Below, piece by piece: positions 35,478 through 45,203 of a DNA stretch of 64,000 nt; positions within the stretch are counted from its first letter, which is position 1; every line of letters starts with the position of its first letter. Source of the DNA: Streptomyces sp. Mut1 (GTDB taxonomy: Bacteria; Actinomycetota; Actinomycetes; Streptomycetales; Streptomycetaceae). The notes below the pieces were generated by a model. It worked only from the letters and a program-made list of their open reading frames with translations, searched no databases and had not been told where the DNA came from. The translations under genes were made by a program, and so were the position numbers. The DNA lies in the NCBI RefSeq assembly GCF_030719295.1, contig NZ_CP120997.1, forward strand, positions 5,777,501 to 5,841,500, given 5' to 3'.

Positions 35478-36889
35478 CGGCACGGGACGCGGGGCGCCGG
35501 AGCGGGGCGCCGGCCCCGGACGGCGGTGGCGGAGCGGGGGTTGAGGGGCGCTGGAGCGGGGCGCCGGCCCCGGACGGCGGTGGCGGAGCGGGGGTTGAGG
35601 GGCGCGGTGGAGGCGCGTCGGCCGCGGGGTGCGGGGGCGGGGCGGTCGTGGCGGGACGCGGGCCCGGCGGTGGGGGAGCCGTGGTCGCGGGCGGTGGTGG
35701 GGCGTCGAGCGGGCGGGGGTGGCCGGCCGGGGGCGTGAGTGCGCGGGAGCGGCTGGCGCGGGCGGCGCTGACCCGGGTGCTGGAGCCGGGCGACGAGCAC
35801 GGCGGCCGGTGGCTGCGGGAGTGCGGGGCGGCGGAGCTCTGGCGCCGGATCACGGTCCCGGGCGGGGAGGCGGAGCGGCTCGGCGGGATGACCGTGCGGC
35901 GGCTGGCCGGATACCGGCTGAGGGCCGAGGGCGTCGACCCGGAGCGGGATCTGGCCGCCGTCGCGGCGGTCGGCGGGCGCTTCGTCTGTCCCGGTGACCC
36001 GGAGTGGCCGACGCAGCTCGACGACCTGGGCGATGCGCGGCCGACCGGGCTCTGGGTCAGGGGGAGGCCCGATCTGCGGCTCTGGGCGCTGCGCTCGGTC
36101 GCCGTGGTCGGCGCCCGCGCCTGCACGCCGTACGGGGCGCACATGGCGACGACACTGGGTGCCGGTCTGGCGGAGCGTGGCTGGGTGGTCGTCTCGGGGG
36201 CCGCCTTCGGGGTGGACGGGGCGGCGCACCGCGGCGCGCTGGCCGCCGGCGGCGCGACGATGGCGGTGCTGGCCTGCGGGGTGGACGTCCCCTACCCACG
36301 CGGGCACGCCGAGCTGATCGGGCGCGTGGCCCAACAGGGGCTCGTCATCGGTGAACTGCCGCCGTCCGAACACCCGACGCGCAGCAGGTTCATCCTGCGG
36401 AACCGGGTGATCGCCGCGTTGACGCGGGGGACCGTCGTGGTCGAGGCCGAATACCGCAGCGGCTCCCTCGTCACGGCGCGCGGTGCGCAGCGGCTCGGCC
36501 GGTTCACGATGGGCGTTCCCGGGCCGGCGACCAGTGGTCTGTCAGCGGGCGTCCACGAACTCCTGCGGGGCGAGGGCGTGCTGGTGACGGACGCCGCGGA
36601 AGTCGCCGAACTCGTGGGGGACATCGGGGATCTGGCCCCCTCAAGGAGCGGTCCCGTGCTGGCCAGGGATCTGCTCGACGCCGTCGCCGGGAGGGTGCTG
36701 GACGCCCTGCCGGCCCGTACGGCCGTCGCCGCCCGCGAGGTGGCGCGCGTCGCCGGGACGAGCGCCGATGAAGCCCTCGGCAAACTGTACGAACTGCACT
36801 CACTGGGATTCGTCGAACGTGAGGGCGAAGGATGGAGGTTGACGCGACGGCCGAGTTGTCCGGACGACGCGCGGCGAGGCGGTTCTTGA
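35474..36889 (+). CDS. dprA: DNA-processing protein DprA with a Gly-rich N-terminal extension
   Basis: A 471-residue DprA/Smf protein that in other bacteria loads RecA on single-stranded DNA. The Rossmann-like core has VAVVGARACTPYG, the SGAAFGVDGAAHRGAL loop (about 245), GVDVPYPRGH, ELPPSEHPTRSRFILRNRVIAAL and VVVEAEYRSGSLVTA. A winged-helix tail follows (about 410-465). The first about 85 residues are almost pure Gly/Ala/Arg/Pro and contain a 54-base tandem repeat. An internal GTG near 35735 could be the functional start, but the ATG at 35474 overlaps the yifB stop in the usual operon manner. Confidence 0.9.
   Translation: MTARDAGRRSGAPAPDGGGGAGVEGRWSGAPAPDGGGGAGVEGRGGGASAAGCGGGAVVAGRGPGGGGAVVAGGGGASSGRGWPAGGVSARERLARAALTRVLEPGDEHGGRWLRECGAAELWRRITVPGGEAERLGGMTVRRLAGYRLRAEGVDPERDLAAVAAVGGRFVCPGDPEWPTQLDDLGDARPTGLWVRGRPDLRLWALRSVAVVGARACTPYGAHMATTLGAGLAERGWVVVSGAAFGVDGAAHRGALAAGGATMAVLACGVDVPYPRGHAELIGRVAQQGLVIGELPPSEHPTRSRFILRNRVIAALTRGTVVVEAEYRSGSLVTARGAQRLGRFTMGVPGPATSGLSAGVHELLRGEGVLVTDAAEVAELVGDIGDLAPSRSGPVLARDLLDAVAGRVLDALPARTAVAAREVARVAGTSADEALGKLYELHSLGFVEREGEGWRLTRRPSCPDDARRGGS
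35500..35605 (+). repeat. 54-bp tandem repeat in the dprA 5' end
   Basis: Two copies of a unit starting GAGCGGGGCGCCGG (35500-35551 and 35554-35605), identical over 52 bases, encode SGAPAPDGGGGAGVEGR twice. The length is a multiple of three, so the frame is kept. Confidence 0.85.
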
Positions 36890-37177
36890 CCTGGGGCATT
36901 CGGGTGAAAAGGTGAGGCCGATGACCTCGGCGGACGCTTCGACGGTGGTTCCGGGGCCGGTGCCTGCGGCGACGGCCCCGGGCCTCCGGCGCGTCCGCGC
37001 CCCGGTGGGCTGTCATGTCCGCGGCCCGGTCGCGCGTCATGTCCGTCCGCCCGGGAGCGCGGGGGCCCGATCCCTTATCCTGCGCGCACCGCGACGGCGC
37101 GGTCACGCTACGCTCACAAGGATTCCGCCCCAGAGACAAGTCCCAGTACTTCACGGCAGAACGGCTCAAGGCACCAC

Positions 37178-38014
37178 ATGCCCCAGCACACCTCCGGGTC
37201 TGACCGCGCGGCAGTACCACCGGCTGCGCGTGGCACTGTGCGCCCTCCCGCCCCGTCCTCGCTCGACGAGTTGTGGCGTTCGTACAAGACGACGGGCGAC
37301 GGAAGGCTGCGGGAGCAACTGATCCTGCACTACTCGCCCCTGGTGAAGTACGTCGCCGGCCGGGTGAGTGTGGGCCTGCCGTCCAACGTCGAGCAGGCGG
37401 ACTTCGTCTCCTCCGGGGTCTTCGGGCTGATCGACGCGATCGAGAAGTTCGACATCGAGCGGGCGATCAAGTTCGAGACGTACGCGATCACCCGCATCCG
37501 GGGCGCGATGATCGACGAACTCCGGGCGCTGGACTGGATTCCCCGCTCCGTCCGGCAGAAGGCGCGCGCCGTGGAGCGCGCCTACGCCACCCTGGAGGCC
37601 CAGCTGCGGCGCACCCCGTCGGAGGCGGAGGTCGCGGCGGAGATGGACGTCACGCTGGATGAACTGCACGCGGTTTTCAGCCAGTTGTCGCTGGCCAATG
37701 TGGTGGCGCTGGAGGAGCTGCTCCATGTGGGCGGCGAGGGCGGCGACCGGCTGAGCCTGATGGACACGCTGGAGGACACCGCCGCCGACAACCCGGTGGA
37801 GGTGGCCGAGGACCGTGAGCTCAGGAGGCTGCTGGCCCGGGCGATCAACACCCTTCCGGACCGCGAGAAGACGGTCGTCACGCTCTACTACTACGAGGGC
37901 CTGACCCTTGCCGAGATCGGCAACGTGCTCGGGGTGACGGAGAGCCGCGTCAGTCAGATCCACACCAAGTCGGTCCTCCAGCTCCGCGCGAAACTGGCCG
38001 ACGCCGGCCGCTGA
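37178..38014 (+). CDS. whiG: RNA polymerase sigma factor WhiG
   Basis: The FliA-like sigma factor that starts spore formation in aerial hyphae of Streptomyces. The 278 residues contain region 2 ([38 protein letters not shown] and [18 protein letters not shown]), region 3 (about 140-170) and region 4 with a helix-turn-helix in [27 protein letters not shown] at 37178 follows GGCTCAAGGCACC with only a weak AAGG ribosome site. The 288-base upstream region holds no convincing gene. WhiG activity in model species is controlled by the anti-sigma factor RsiG with cyclic di-GMP. Confidence 0.95.
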   Translation: MPQHTSGSDRAAVPPAARGTVRPPAPSSLDELWRSYKTTGDGRLREQLILHYSPLVKYVAGRVSVGLPSNVEQADFVSSGVFGLIDAIEKFDIERAIKFETYAITRIRGAMIDELRALDWIPRSVRQKARAVERAYATLEAQLRRTPSEAEVAAEMDVTLDELHAVFSQLSLANVVALEELLHVGGEGGDRLSLMDTLEDTAADNPVEVAEDRELRRLLARAINTLPDREKTVVTLYYYEGLTLAEIGNVLGVTESRVSQIHTKSVLQLRAKLADAGR

Positions 38015-38235
38015 ACGCAGCCGGTCCGGGGCCCTCGTGCGGCTGCCCGCCGCGCGCAGGTCGCCGCCCCCGGACACCCGCCACCCGGGACCACTGCCCG
38101 GCATCGCCACCCGGCATCGCCACCCGGACCGTGTCCCCCGGGCCCGCCCTCGTGCCGCCGCGCTCGGAGGTCCGGTTCGGCCACCGTTCGGGGCGCGCTC
38201 TCTCTGTTCGGCGGAGGTCGCCGTAGAGTGGAGGC

Positions 38236-38835
38236 GTGCCCAGGATTCGAGCGGCCTCCGTGGCCGAGCACCGGACCATGCAGCGCGGCGCCCTCCTGGA
38301 CGCAGCGCGCTCCCTGCTGTCCGAAGGGGGCACGGAAGCGCTGACCTTCCCCGCCCTCGCCGAACGTACGGGCCTCGCCCGGTCCTCCGTGTACGAGTAC
38401 TTCCGCTCCCGTGCCGCCGTCGTCGAGGAGCTCTGCGCCGTCGACTTCCCCGTCTGGGCGGCCGAGGTGGAGAACGCGATGGAGCGGGCGGCGACGCCCG
38501 AGGAGAAGATCGAGGCGTACGTCCGGCGCCAGCTCGACCTCGTCGGAGACCGACGCCACCGGGCCGTGGTCGCGATCTCCGCCAGCGAACTGGACGCGGG
38601 TGCGCGCGAGAAGATCCGGGCCGCGCACGGCGGCCTCGTCGCCATGATCGTCGAGGCCCTCGGCGACCTCGGCCACGAGCAGCCCCGGCTGGCGGCCATG
38701 CTGCTCCAGGGCTCCGTGGACGCCGCGGTCCGGCGTATCGAGCTGAGCGTGGCGGAGGAGCCCGGTGTCATCGCGGACACCGCCGTCGCCATGATCCTCA
38801 ACGGCGTCCGGGGCATCGCGGCCGACCGGGGCTGA
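38236..38835 (+). CDS. TetR/AcrR-family transcriptional regulator
   Basis: A 199-residue regulator with an N-terminal helix-turn-helix: GALLDAARSLLSEGGTEALTFPALAERTGLARSSVYEYFRSR (about 18-58), typical of TetR proteins. The C-terminal part is helical without recognisable ligand motifs. GTG at 38236 follows GTGGAGGC. It is convergent with the M23 peptidase gene, whose frame has no stop before it runs antisense through this gene. The target is unknown. Confidence 0.85.
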   Translation: MPRIRAASVAEHRTMQRGALLDAARSLLSEGGTEALTFPALAERTGLARSSVYEYFRSRAAVVEELCAVDFPVWAAEVENAMERAATPEEKIEAYVRRQLDLVGDRRHRAVVAISASELDAGAREKIRAAHGGLVAMIVEALGDLGHEQPRLAAMLLQGSVDAAVRRIELSVAEEPGVIADTAVAMILNGVRGIAADRG

Positions 38836-39587
38836 TCCCGGCGCCGCCACCGCCACCGCCCGGCGAGGACCACCAGCACCGCGGGACCGGCCGGGCCCCC
38901 GGCTCCGGCCGCCACCGGCTGCCCGTCGCCGCCGGACGTCACCGGCCGTCCGCCGCCACCGGACGCCGCCGCTGCCCCAAAGGCCGCTTCCGGCAGCGGT
39001 ACGCCGAACACCGGCAGCAGCCGGGAGGGCCCGCGCCGCAGCAGTGCGGCCGGCAGCAGCGACAGCGGGTCCAGATACGCGTCCGCGCGGCGCAGCCCCC
39101 AGTGCAGACAGCCCGACGCGCAGTGGAACGGCCCCGCCTCCAGCACGGCCACCACCTGCCCCGCCGTGACCTCGTCGCCCTTCGCGACGAGCGGCCGCAC
39201 CGGCTCATATGTGGTCCGCAGCGGCGGGTCGCCCGTCCCGGCGACCTCGACCGAGACCACCCCGCGGCCGGCGACCTCGCCCGCGAACGAGACCCGGCCC
39301 GGCGCGGCGGCCAGCACCTCGGCGCCCGGGGCGGCGGCCAGGTCCACTCCCCGGTGCCCCCGCCCGTACACCGTGGCGGGCGGCTCCCAGCCGCGTACCA
39401 CCGCGGGCCGGCCCGCCAGCGGCCAGGCCCGCGCGCCGTCGCCCGGCCCCGCCGACGCCTCGGCCGTGCCCGGCCGGCTCCACGCCACCACCAGCAGGGC
39501 GAGGACGAGGGTCCAGCGGCCCCGCCACCACGCGCGACGGTCCCCGTGTCGGGTCCGGGCAGCCGCCCGGCCGGATGTGATTCGCAT
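38836..39587 (-). CDS. Secreted M23 (LytM-type) peptidase, 3' end undefined
   Basis: A cell-wall endopeptidase candidate. Seen are a signal peptide (RRAWWRGRWTLVLALLVVAWS, cleavage likely near AEASA), then the lysostaphin-type domain with GRGHRGVDLAAAPGAEVLA (metal His and Asp) and SGCLHWGLRR (the HxH equivalent). A Gly-rich linker leads to a short hydrophobic AVLVVLAG followed by RWRWRRR, like a sorting anchor. The coordinates give the part that is peptidase-like. The reading frame does not stop there but stays open to 37950, antisense to the TetR gene, so the natural stop seems lost or a base is missing in the Gly-rich tail. Confidence 0.75.
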
Positions 39588-39812
39588 GGCACCACCGTCC
39601 CCCGCGGGCCCCGGAACGCGGGGATCATGGGCCTGATCTGTGGACTACCAGCTGGTTGTGGACAGCGCCGTCACCCGGGACCCGGCGGGTCCCGTACACT
39701 TCTTCTGGCGATCCGGGTCACCGGGTCGACTTCGCACGCCCCGCCACCATCCGCTCAGCGGAGGTGGCCGCGCTCCTCGGTCCCTCGTGGCACGGCGCGT
39801 CGGGGCGTCAGG

Positions 39813-39836
39813 CGCGACAGCAAACCTGCTGTCGCG
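39813..39836 (+). promoter_or_regulatory. rpsB leader hairpin
   Basis: CGCGACAGCA-AACC-TGCTGTCGCG forms a perfect 10-bp hairpin about 15 bases before the AAGGAG of rpsB. The place and shape suit a ribosomal-protein S2 autoregulatory leader. An additional hairpin CGGGACCC/GGGTCCCG is at 39676-39694. Confidence 0.45.
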
Positions 39837-39864
39837 ACAACCGAGCACCTCAAGGAGTACGGCC

Positions 39865-40797
39865 ATGGCCGTCGTCACGATGCGGGAGCTGCTGGAAAGC
39901 GGCGTCCACTTCGGTCACCAGACCCGTCGCTGGAACCCGAAGATGAAGCGCTTCATCTTCACCGAGCGCAACGGCATCTACATCATCGACCTGCTCCAGT
40001 CGCTGTCGTACATCGACCGCGCCTACGAGTTCGTCAAGGAGACCGTCGCCCACGGCGGCTCCATCATGTTCGTGGGTACGAAGAAGCAGGCCCAGGAGGC
40101 CATCGCCGAGCAGGCGACGCGCGTCGGCATGCCGTACGTCAACCAGCGTTGGCTCGGTGGCATGCTCACCAACTTCTCCACCGTCTACAAGCGCCTTCAG
40201 CGTCTGAAGGAGCTTGAGCTCATCGACTTCGAGGACGTGGCCGCCTCCGGCCTCACCAAGAAGGAGCTCCTGGTCCTCTCCCGCGAGAAGGCCAAGCTGG
40301 AGAAGACCCTCGGTGGTATCCGCGAGATGCAGAAGGTGCCGAGCGCCGTCTGGATCGTCGACACCAAGAAGGAGCACATCGCCGTCGGTGAGGCGCGCAA
40401 GCTCCACATCCCGGTCGTCGCGATCCTCGACACCAACTGCGACCCCGACGAGGTCGACTACAAGATCCCGGGCAACGACGACGCGATCCGCTCCGTCACC
40501 CTGCTCACCCGCGTGATCGCCGACGCCGTCGCCGAGGGCCTCATCGCCCGTTCCGGTGCCGCGACCGGCGACTCGAAGCCGGGCGAGAAGGCCGCCGGCG
40601 AGCCGCTCGCCGAGTGGGAGCGTGACCTGCTCGAGGGCGACAAGAAGGCCGACGCCGAGGTGCAGACCTCCGCCGAGACCGAGAAGGTCGCGGACGCCGA
40701 GGCCGCCGAAGCCCCGGCCGCCGAGGCCGCTGCCGAGGCCCCCGCTGCCGAGGCCCCCGCCGCCGAGGCTCCGGCCGCGGACGCCGAGCAGGCCTGA
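39865..40797 (+). CDS. rpsB: 30S ribosomal protein S2
   Basis: A small-subunit protein that joins late in assembly. The core shows [23 protein letters not shown] and [13 protein letters not shown] and continues to about residue 240. A tail of about 60 residues with Ala/Pro/Glu repeats (APAAEA) extends it to 310, normal for Streptomyces. ATG at 39865 follows CAAGGAG. tsf lies 98 bases downstream behind a partial terminator. Confidence 0.97.
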   Translation: MAVVTMRELLESGVHFGHQTRRWNPKMKRFIFTERNGIYIIDLLQSLSYIDRAYEFVKETVAHGGSIMFVGTKKQAQEAIAEQATRVGMPYVNQRWLGGMLTNFSTVYKRLQRLKELELIDFEDVAASGLTKKELLVLSREKAKLEKTLGGIREMQKVPSAVWIVDTKKEHIAVGEARKLHIPVVAILDTNCDPDEVDYKIPGNDDAIRSVTLLTRVIADAVAEGLIARSGAATGDSKPGEKAAGEPLAEWERDLLEGDKKADAEVQTSAETEKVADAEAAEAPAAEAAAEAPAAEAPAAEAPAADAEQA

Positions 40798-40814
40798 CAC
40801 TCGTCACGGCTGAA

Positions 40815-40854
40815 GACGGCGGGGGCCGGTGCCACAAGCACCGCCCCCGCCGTC
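40815..40854 (+). terminator. Hairpin between rpsB and tsf
   Basis: GACGGCGGGGG...CGGTGC pairs with GCACCG...CCCCCGCCGTC around the loop CACAA (40815-40854), with a one-base bulge. No T run follows, so partial read-through into tsf is expected. Confidence 0.55.
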
Positions 40855-40895
40855 CACCCGTAGATCTTTCAGACTTCGAGAGAGAACACAGACTC

Positions 40896-41732
40896 ATGGC
40901 GAACTACACCGCCGCTGACGTCAAGAAGCTCCGCGAGCTCACCGGCGCCGGCATGATGGACTGCAAGAAGGCGCTCGACGAGGCCGACGGCAACGTCGAC
41001 GGAGCCGTCGAGGCGCTGCGTATCAAGGGCCAGAAGGGCGTCGCCAAGCGCGAGGGCCGTTCCGCCGAGAACGGCGCGGTCGTCTCCCTCGTCTCCGAGG
41101 ACAAGACGTCCGGCGTTCTGGTCGAGCTGAAGTGCGAGACGGACTTCGTCGCCAAGGGCGACAAGTTCCAGGCCGTCGCCAACGCGCTGGCCGCGCACGT
41201 CGCCGCGTCCTCCCCGGCCGACCTGGAGGCGCTCCTCGCCTCCGAGATCGAGCCCGGCAAGACCGTCCAGGCGTACGTGGACGAGGCCAACGCCAACCTC
41301 GGCGAGAAGATCGTCCTGGACCGCTTCGCGCAGTTCCAGGGTGCCTACGTCTCCGTGTACATGCACCGCACGATGCCCGACCTGCCGCCGCAGATCGGTG
41401 TCATGGTCGAGCTGGACAAGGCCGACGCCGACCTGGCGAAGGGTCTCGCCCAGCACATCGCCGCCTTCGCGCCGAAGTACCTGGCCCGCGAGGACGTCCC
41501 GGCGGAGGTCGTCGAGGCCGAGCGTCGCGTCGCCGAGGAGACCACCCGCGCCGAGGGCAAGCCCGAGGCCGCTCTCCCGAAGATCGTCGAGGGTCGCGTC
41601 AACGGCTTCTTCAAGGAGGCCACCCTCCTCGGCCAGCCGTACGCGCTGGACAACAAGAAGTCCGTCCAGAAGGTTCTGGACGAGGCCGGTGTCACCCTGA
41701 AGCGCTTCACGCGCATCAAGGTCGGCATCTGA
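40896..41732 (+). CDS. tsf: Elongation factor Ts
   Basis: The nucleotide exchange factor for EF-Tu, 278 residues. Seen are the UBA-like start ADVKKLRELTGAGMMDCKKALDEADGN, the first core segment with VELKCETDFVAKGDKF (the TDFVA motif that contacts EF-Tu, about 75-90), and the second core part with VSVYMHRTMPDLPPQIGVMVEL. The start ATG follows GAGAGA. Confidence 0.97.
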   Translation: MANYTAADVKKLRELTGAGMMDCKKALDEADGNVDGAVEALRIKGQKGVAKREGRSAENGAVVSLVSEDKTSGVLVELKCETDFVAKGDKFQAVANALAAHVAASSPADLEALLASEIEPGKTVQAYVDEANANLGEKIVLDRFAQFQGAYVSVYMHRTMPDLPPQIGVMVELDKADADLAKGLAQHIAAFAPKYLAREDVPAEVVEAERRVAEETTRAEGKPEAALPKIVEGRVNGFFKEATLLGQPYALDNKKSVQKVLDEAGVTLKRFTRIKVGI

Positions 41733-41819
41733 GTCCGACCGCGAAATAACGGCGGACCCCGATAGGGTCTGGTGCAGTCGACGGCCGCACACCGCCGTAC
41801 GACCGCAGATCTGACGAGG

Positions 41820-41866
41820 AGGCCATTGCCGCTGAGGGACACCAGGCCCACCGGCAATGGCCTTCT
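41820..41866 (+). terminator. Hairpin with T-rich tail between tsf and pyrH
   Basis: GGCCATTGCCG (41821-41831) pairs with CGGCAATGGCC (41852-41862), extended by one A-T pair, with a 20-base loop, and is followed by TTCTTC. The low-GC stem and the T-rich end make it resemble an intrinsic terminator or attenuator. Confidence 0.6.
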
Positions 41867-41891
41867 TCGTATGCGCACGAGGAGAATTCCC

Positions 41892-42668
41892 ATGAACAAG
41901 GGCGCGGACGCCGCCAAAGGTGACCACAAGCGCGAGGACGGCAAGGTGCTCGGACGCTTCATGCTGAAGCTGTCCGGAGAGGCGTTCGCCGGCGGCGGGG
42001 GTCTCGGCGTCGACCCCGACGTCGTGCACGCCATCGCCCGCGAGATCGCGGCAGTCGTCCGGGACGGCGCGCAGATCGCGATCGTCATCGGCGGCGGCAA
42101 CTTCTTCCGCGGCGCCGAGCTCCAGCAGCGCGGCATGGACCGGGCCCGCTCCGACTACATGGGCATGCTCGGCACCGTGATGAACTGCCTCGCACTCCAG
42201 GACTTCCTGGAGAAGGAGGGCATCGACTCCCGCGTACAGACCGCCATCACCATGGGCCAGGTCGCGGAGCCGTACATTCCGCTGCGTGCCGTACGGCACC
42301 TGGAGAAGGGCCGCGTCGTCATTTTCGGCGCCGGCATGGGCATGCCGTACTTCTCCACCGACACCACCGCCGCCCAGCGCGCCCTGGAGATCGACGCGGA
42401 AGCGCTGCTCATGGGCAAGAACGGCGTGGACGGGGTCTACGACTCCGACCCGAAGACCAACCCCGCGGCGGTGAAGTTCGACGCGCTGGAGTACAGCGAG
42501 GTGCTGGCCCGCGACCTCAAGGTCGCCGATGCCACCGCCATCACGCTCTGCCGTGACAACGAGCTGCCGATCCTCGTCTTCGAGCTCACCACCGCGGGCA
42601 ATATCGCCCGCGCCGTCAAGGGTGAGAAGATCGGCACACTCGTGAGTGACCAGAGCACCCGCGCCTGA
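41892..42668 (+). CDS. pyrH: UMP kinase
   Basis: Hexameric UMP kinase of the amino-acid-kinase family, which makes UDP in pyrimidine synthesis. The 258 residues include [15 protein letters not shown] (about 25-37), [11 protein letters not shown] (about 62), [15 protein letters not shown], and the nucleotide-binding [20 protein letters not shown] at 41892 follows GAGGAGAATTCCC. It is followed by two hairpins before frr. Confidence 0.97.
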   Translation: MNKGADAAKGDHKREDGKVLGRFMLKLSGEAFAGGGGLGVDPDVVHAIAREIAAVVRDGAQIAIVIGGGNFFRGAELQQRGMDRARSDYMGMLGTVMNCLALQDFLEKEGIDSRVQTAITMGQVAEPYIPLRAVRHLEKGRVVIFGAGMGMPYFSTDTTAAQRALEIDAEALLMGKNGVDGVYDSDPKTNPAAVKFDALEYSEVLARDLKVADATAITLCRDNELPILVFELTTAGNIARAVKGEKIGTLVSDQSTRA

Positions 42669-42673
42669 CGCGT

Positions 42674-42722
42674 GGTTCCACCGGTGAGGCCCGGTGGAAC
42701 CCGGGGCGCGGAACCGCCCCGG
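42674..42722 (+). terminator. Two consecutive hairpins between pyrH and frr
   Basis: GGTTCCACCGG (42674-42684) pairs with CCGGTGGAACC (42691-42701). Immediately afterwards CCGGGGCG (42701-42708) pairs with CGCCCCGG (42715-42722). Confidence 0.55.
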
Positions 42723-42823
42723 AGGATGGACAACGGCCTGCCGGTCGGACACCGTGCAGGTGAGGACGCGACGCAGGATCCGCTGGGCCCGCCGGGCCCG
42801 TTCAAGACACGCAGGAGCACGTG

Positions 42824-43381
42824 GTGATCGAAGAAACCCTCCTTGAGGCCGAGGAGAAGATGGAGAAGGCCGTCGTCGTTGCGAAGGAGGACTTCGCCGC
42901 GATCCGTACCGGCCGCGCGCACCCGGCGATGTTCAACAAGATCGTCGCCGACTACTACGGTGCGCCGACCCCGATCAACCAGCTGGCCTCGTTCTCGGTG
43001 CCCGAGCCCCGTATGGCTGTGGTGACGCCGTTCGACAAGACCGCGCTGCGCAACATCGAGCAGGCCATCCGCGACTCGGACCTCGGCGTCAACCCGAGCA
43101 ACGACGGCAATATCATCCGGGTGAACTTCCCCGACCTGACCGAAGAGCGTCGTCGCGACTACATCAAGGTCGCGAAGACCAAGGCCGAGGACTCCAAGAT
43201 CTCGATCCGGGCCGTCCGCCGCAAGGCCAAGGAGACGCTCGACAAGCTGGTCAAGGACAAGGAGTCCGGCGAGGACGAGGTGCGCCGCGCCGAGAAGGAG
43301 CTCGACGACACCACCGCGAAGTACGTCGCGCAGGTGGACGAGCTGCTGAAGCACAAGGAAGCCGAGCTGCTCGAAGTCTGA
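42824..43381 (+). CDS. frr: Ribosome recycling factor
   Basis: A 185-residue factor that splits post-termination ribosomes with EF-G. It has the standard three-helix-bundle sequence: [45 protein letters not shown], and [33 protein letters not shown] at 42824 was preferred over GTG at 42821 because AGGAG is then six bases away and the length is exactly that of the family. The stop overlaps the cdsA start by one base. Confidence 0.97.
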   Translation: MIEETLLEAEEKMEKAVVVAKEDFAAIRTGRAHPAMFNKIVADYYGAPTPINQLASFSVPEPRMAVVTPFDKTALRNIEQAIRDSDLGVNPSNDGNIIRVNFPDLTEERRRDYIKVAKTKAEDSKISIRAVRRKAKETLDKLVKDKESGEDEVRRAEKELDDTTAKYVAQVDELLKHKEAELLEV

Positions 43382-44469
43382 TGAACGACTCTTCCTGGGG
43401 CGCTCCGCAGGGCGCCGGCCACCGGGTCGCGCCCGAGATGCGGGCCGCTGCGGCGGGTCCTGCATACGATGTGCATGACGCCCAGCAGACTCGGCCCATG
43501 CCCATCGTGCCGGACGTTCCCGACGCAGGTAGAGACGCTGAAGACCGTGATCACCGGGGACAGGGGGCCGGACGCCTGAGCGGCGGCCCCCTGTTCCGCG
43601 ACGAGAAGCCGCAGGAGCCCATGCCCACCGCGCCGCCGCCACCCCCGCAGAAGAAGCGTGCGGGCCGGGACCTGGGATCCGCCATAGGGGTCGGTCTCGG
43701 GCTCGGTGCGCTGGTCGTCGTCTCGCTCTTCTTCGTCAAGGCCGTCTTCGTCGGCGTGATCGTGCTCGCCGTCGTCGTGGGCCTGTGGGAGCTGACCTCC
43801 CGGCTCGACGAGCGCAAGGGCATCAAGGCGCCGCTCGTGCCGCTCGCGGTCGGCGGCGCCGCCATGGTCGTCGCCGGGTACGCGCGGGGCGCCGAGGGGG
43901 CCTGGGTCGCCATGGCCCTGACCGCCCTGGCGGTGCTCGTCTGGCGGATGACCCAGCCGCCCGAGGACTACCTCAGGGACGTCACGGCCGGTGTCTTCGC
44001 CGCGTTCTACGTCCCCTTCCTGGCCACCTTCGTCGCCATGCTCCTGACCGCCGCCGACGGGCCGCAGCGGGTGCTCACCTTCCTGCTGCTGACCGTGGTC
44101 AGCGACACGGGTGCGTACGCGGTCGGCTGGCGGTTCGGCAAGCACAAGCTCGCGCCGCGCATCAGCCCCGGCAAGACCCGCGAGGGCCTGTTCGGGGCGG
44201 TCGGCTTCGCGATGGTGGCCGGCGCGCTGTGCATGCAGTTCCTGATCGACGACGGATCCTGGTGGCAGGGGCTGCTGCTCGGGCTCGCCGTCGCGGCCAG
44301 CGCCACCCTCGGTGACCTGGGCGAGTCCATGATCAAGCGGGATCTCGGGATCAAGGACATGGGGACCCTGCTGCCCGGCCACGGCGGGATCATGGACCGG
44401 CTGGACTCGCTGCTGCCGACCGCGCCGGTGGTCTGGCTGCTGATGGTGCTCTTCGTCGGCTCCGGCTGA
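43381..44469 (+). CDS. cdsA: Phosphatidate cytidylyltransferase CdsA
   Basis: An integral membrane enzyme that makes CDP-diacylglycerol, the precursor of the phospholipids. The first about 95 residues are a hydrophilic Pro/Gly-rich extension; some eight membrane helices follow. The signature near the end is intact: ESMIKRDLGIKDMG followed by LPGHGGIMDRLDS. ATG at 43381 overlaps the frr stop (TGATG). A strong hairpin follows the gene. Confidence 0.95.
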   Translation: MNDSSWGAPQGAGHRVAPEMRAAAAGPAYDVHDAQQTRPMPIVPDVPDAGRDAEDRDHRGQGAGRLSGGPLFRDEKPQEPMPTAPPPPPQKKRAGRDLGSAIGVGLGLGALVVVSLFFVKAVFVGVIVLAVVVGLWELTSRLDERKGIKAPLVPLAVGGAAMVVAGYARGAEGAWVAMALTALAVLVWRMTQPPEDYLRDVTAGVFAAFYVPFLATFVAMLLTAADGPQRVLTFLLLTVVSDTGAYAVGWRFGKHKLAPRISPGKTREGLFGAVGFAMVAGALCMQFLIDDGSWWQGLLLGLAVAASATLGDLGESMIKRDLGIKDMGTLLPGHGGIMDRLDSLLPTAPVVWLLMVLFVGSG

Positions 44470-44488
44470 GCGCACGGACTGTTCACCC

Positions 44489-44525
44489 GTGAGGGTCCGC
44501 CGTCCACGGGACGGCGGACCCTCAC
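44489..44525. terminator. Bidirectional terminator after cdsA
   Basis: A perfect 17-bp stem (44489-44505 with 44509-44525) lies between the cdsA stop and the stop of the convergent membrane protein. Confidence 0.85.
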
Positions 44526-44535
44526 GCGTATGACG

Positions 44536-45063
44536 TCAGCCACGCTCCCGCAGCGCCGCGCGCATGTAGTGGTGAAGGCCCAGCGCCCGCCGGCGCATCC
44601 GCAGGATCCAGGGGATGAACGCCGCCACGAGGGCCGCCACGACCAGTGAGTACACCAGCGAACCGCGAGCGGCGCCGAGGACGAGCAGGCCGGCCGCCAC
44701 CAGCCCCATGAAGCCCAGCCAGTACGGCAGCCACCGCTCACCCCGCTCGATCTTCCCCAGCTGGTCGTCCACCAGCCGCCGCATGACCGCGCGCTCCTGC
44801 GGGTCCCGGGGCACCTCGCGGTGCCGGATCTTGCGGCTGAGACCGGCGATGGCGCGCGGGCCGGCCCCGGTCGCACGGCTGGTCCTGTGGCGCTGCACGG
44901 CCAGGGCGCCCATGACCACGGCGGTGTACAGCACGCCCTGGACCACCCACAGGCCCGGATGCTCGTCGTGCCGGAACAGTGCCCCGAGGCCCACGCCGAG
45001 CACGAGGACCAGCAGGCCCTGCCCGGTCAGGCTGTCGCTGAACCAGTGCTTCACGGTGTGCAC
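44536..45063 (-). CDS. Conserved membrane protein with two helical hairpins
   Basis: A 175-residue protein with four predicted membrane helices in two pairs (about 12-30 and 33-50; about 110-128 and 130-148), separated by a cytosolic basic/acidic segment ([32 protein letters not shown]). I do not recognise a named family. GTG at 45063 is supported by AGGAGGT about seven bases upstream. It faces cdsA through a shared terminator and is divergent from rlmN. Confidence 0.75.
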   Translation of the reverse strand: MHTVKHWFSDSLTGQGLLVLVLGVGLGALFRHDEHPGLWVVQGVLYTAVVMGALAVQRHRTSRATGAGPRAIAGLSRKIRHREVPRDPQERAVMRRLVDDQLGKIERGERWLPYWLGFMGLVAAGLLVLGAARGSLVYSLVVAALVAAFIPWILRMRRRALGLHHYMRAALRERG

Positions 45064-45203
45064 GGCACCTACCTCCTGCGGCGTCTGCGGAACTCCCTGT
45101 ACTGACCCGGTTACCCCCGAAAGCCCGGTCCAACGGTGCCCGGGCGGGCTCGGCCGGACGACGCACACGGGTACCTCCGCACGTCTGCGACACTGGAGGA
45201 ACC

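Noticed and set aside
36912..37322. Possible small gene just before whiG with a GGTGAGG ribosome-site-like sequence
   Set aside because: The frame has no stop before it runs 145 bases into whiG in another frame, and its sequence shows no conserved feature.
37950..38835. Extended C-terminus of the M23 peptidase
   Set aside because: The predicted residues are only the antisense of the TetR gene and the end of whiG; more likely the result of a lost stop than a real domain.
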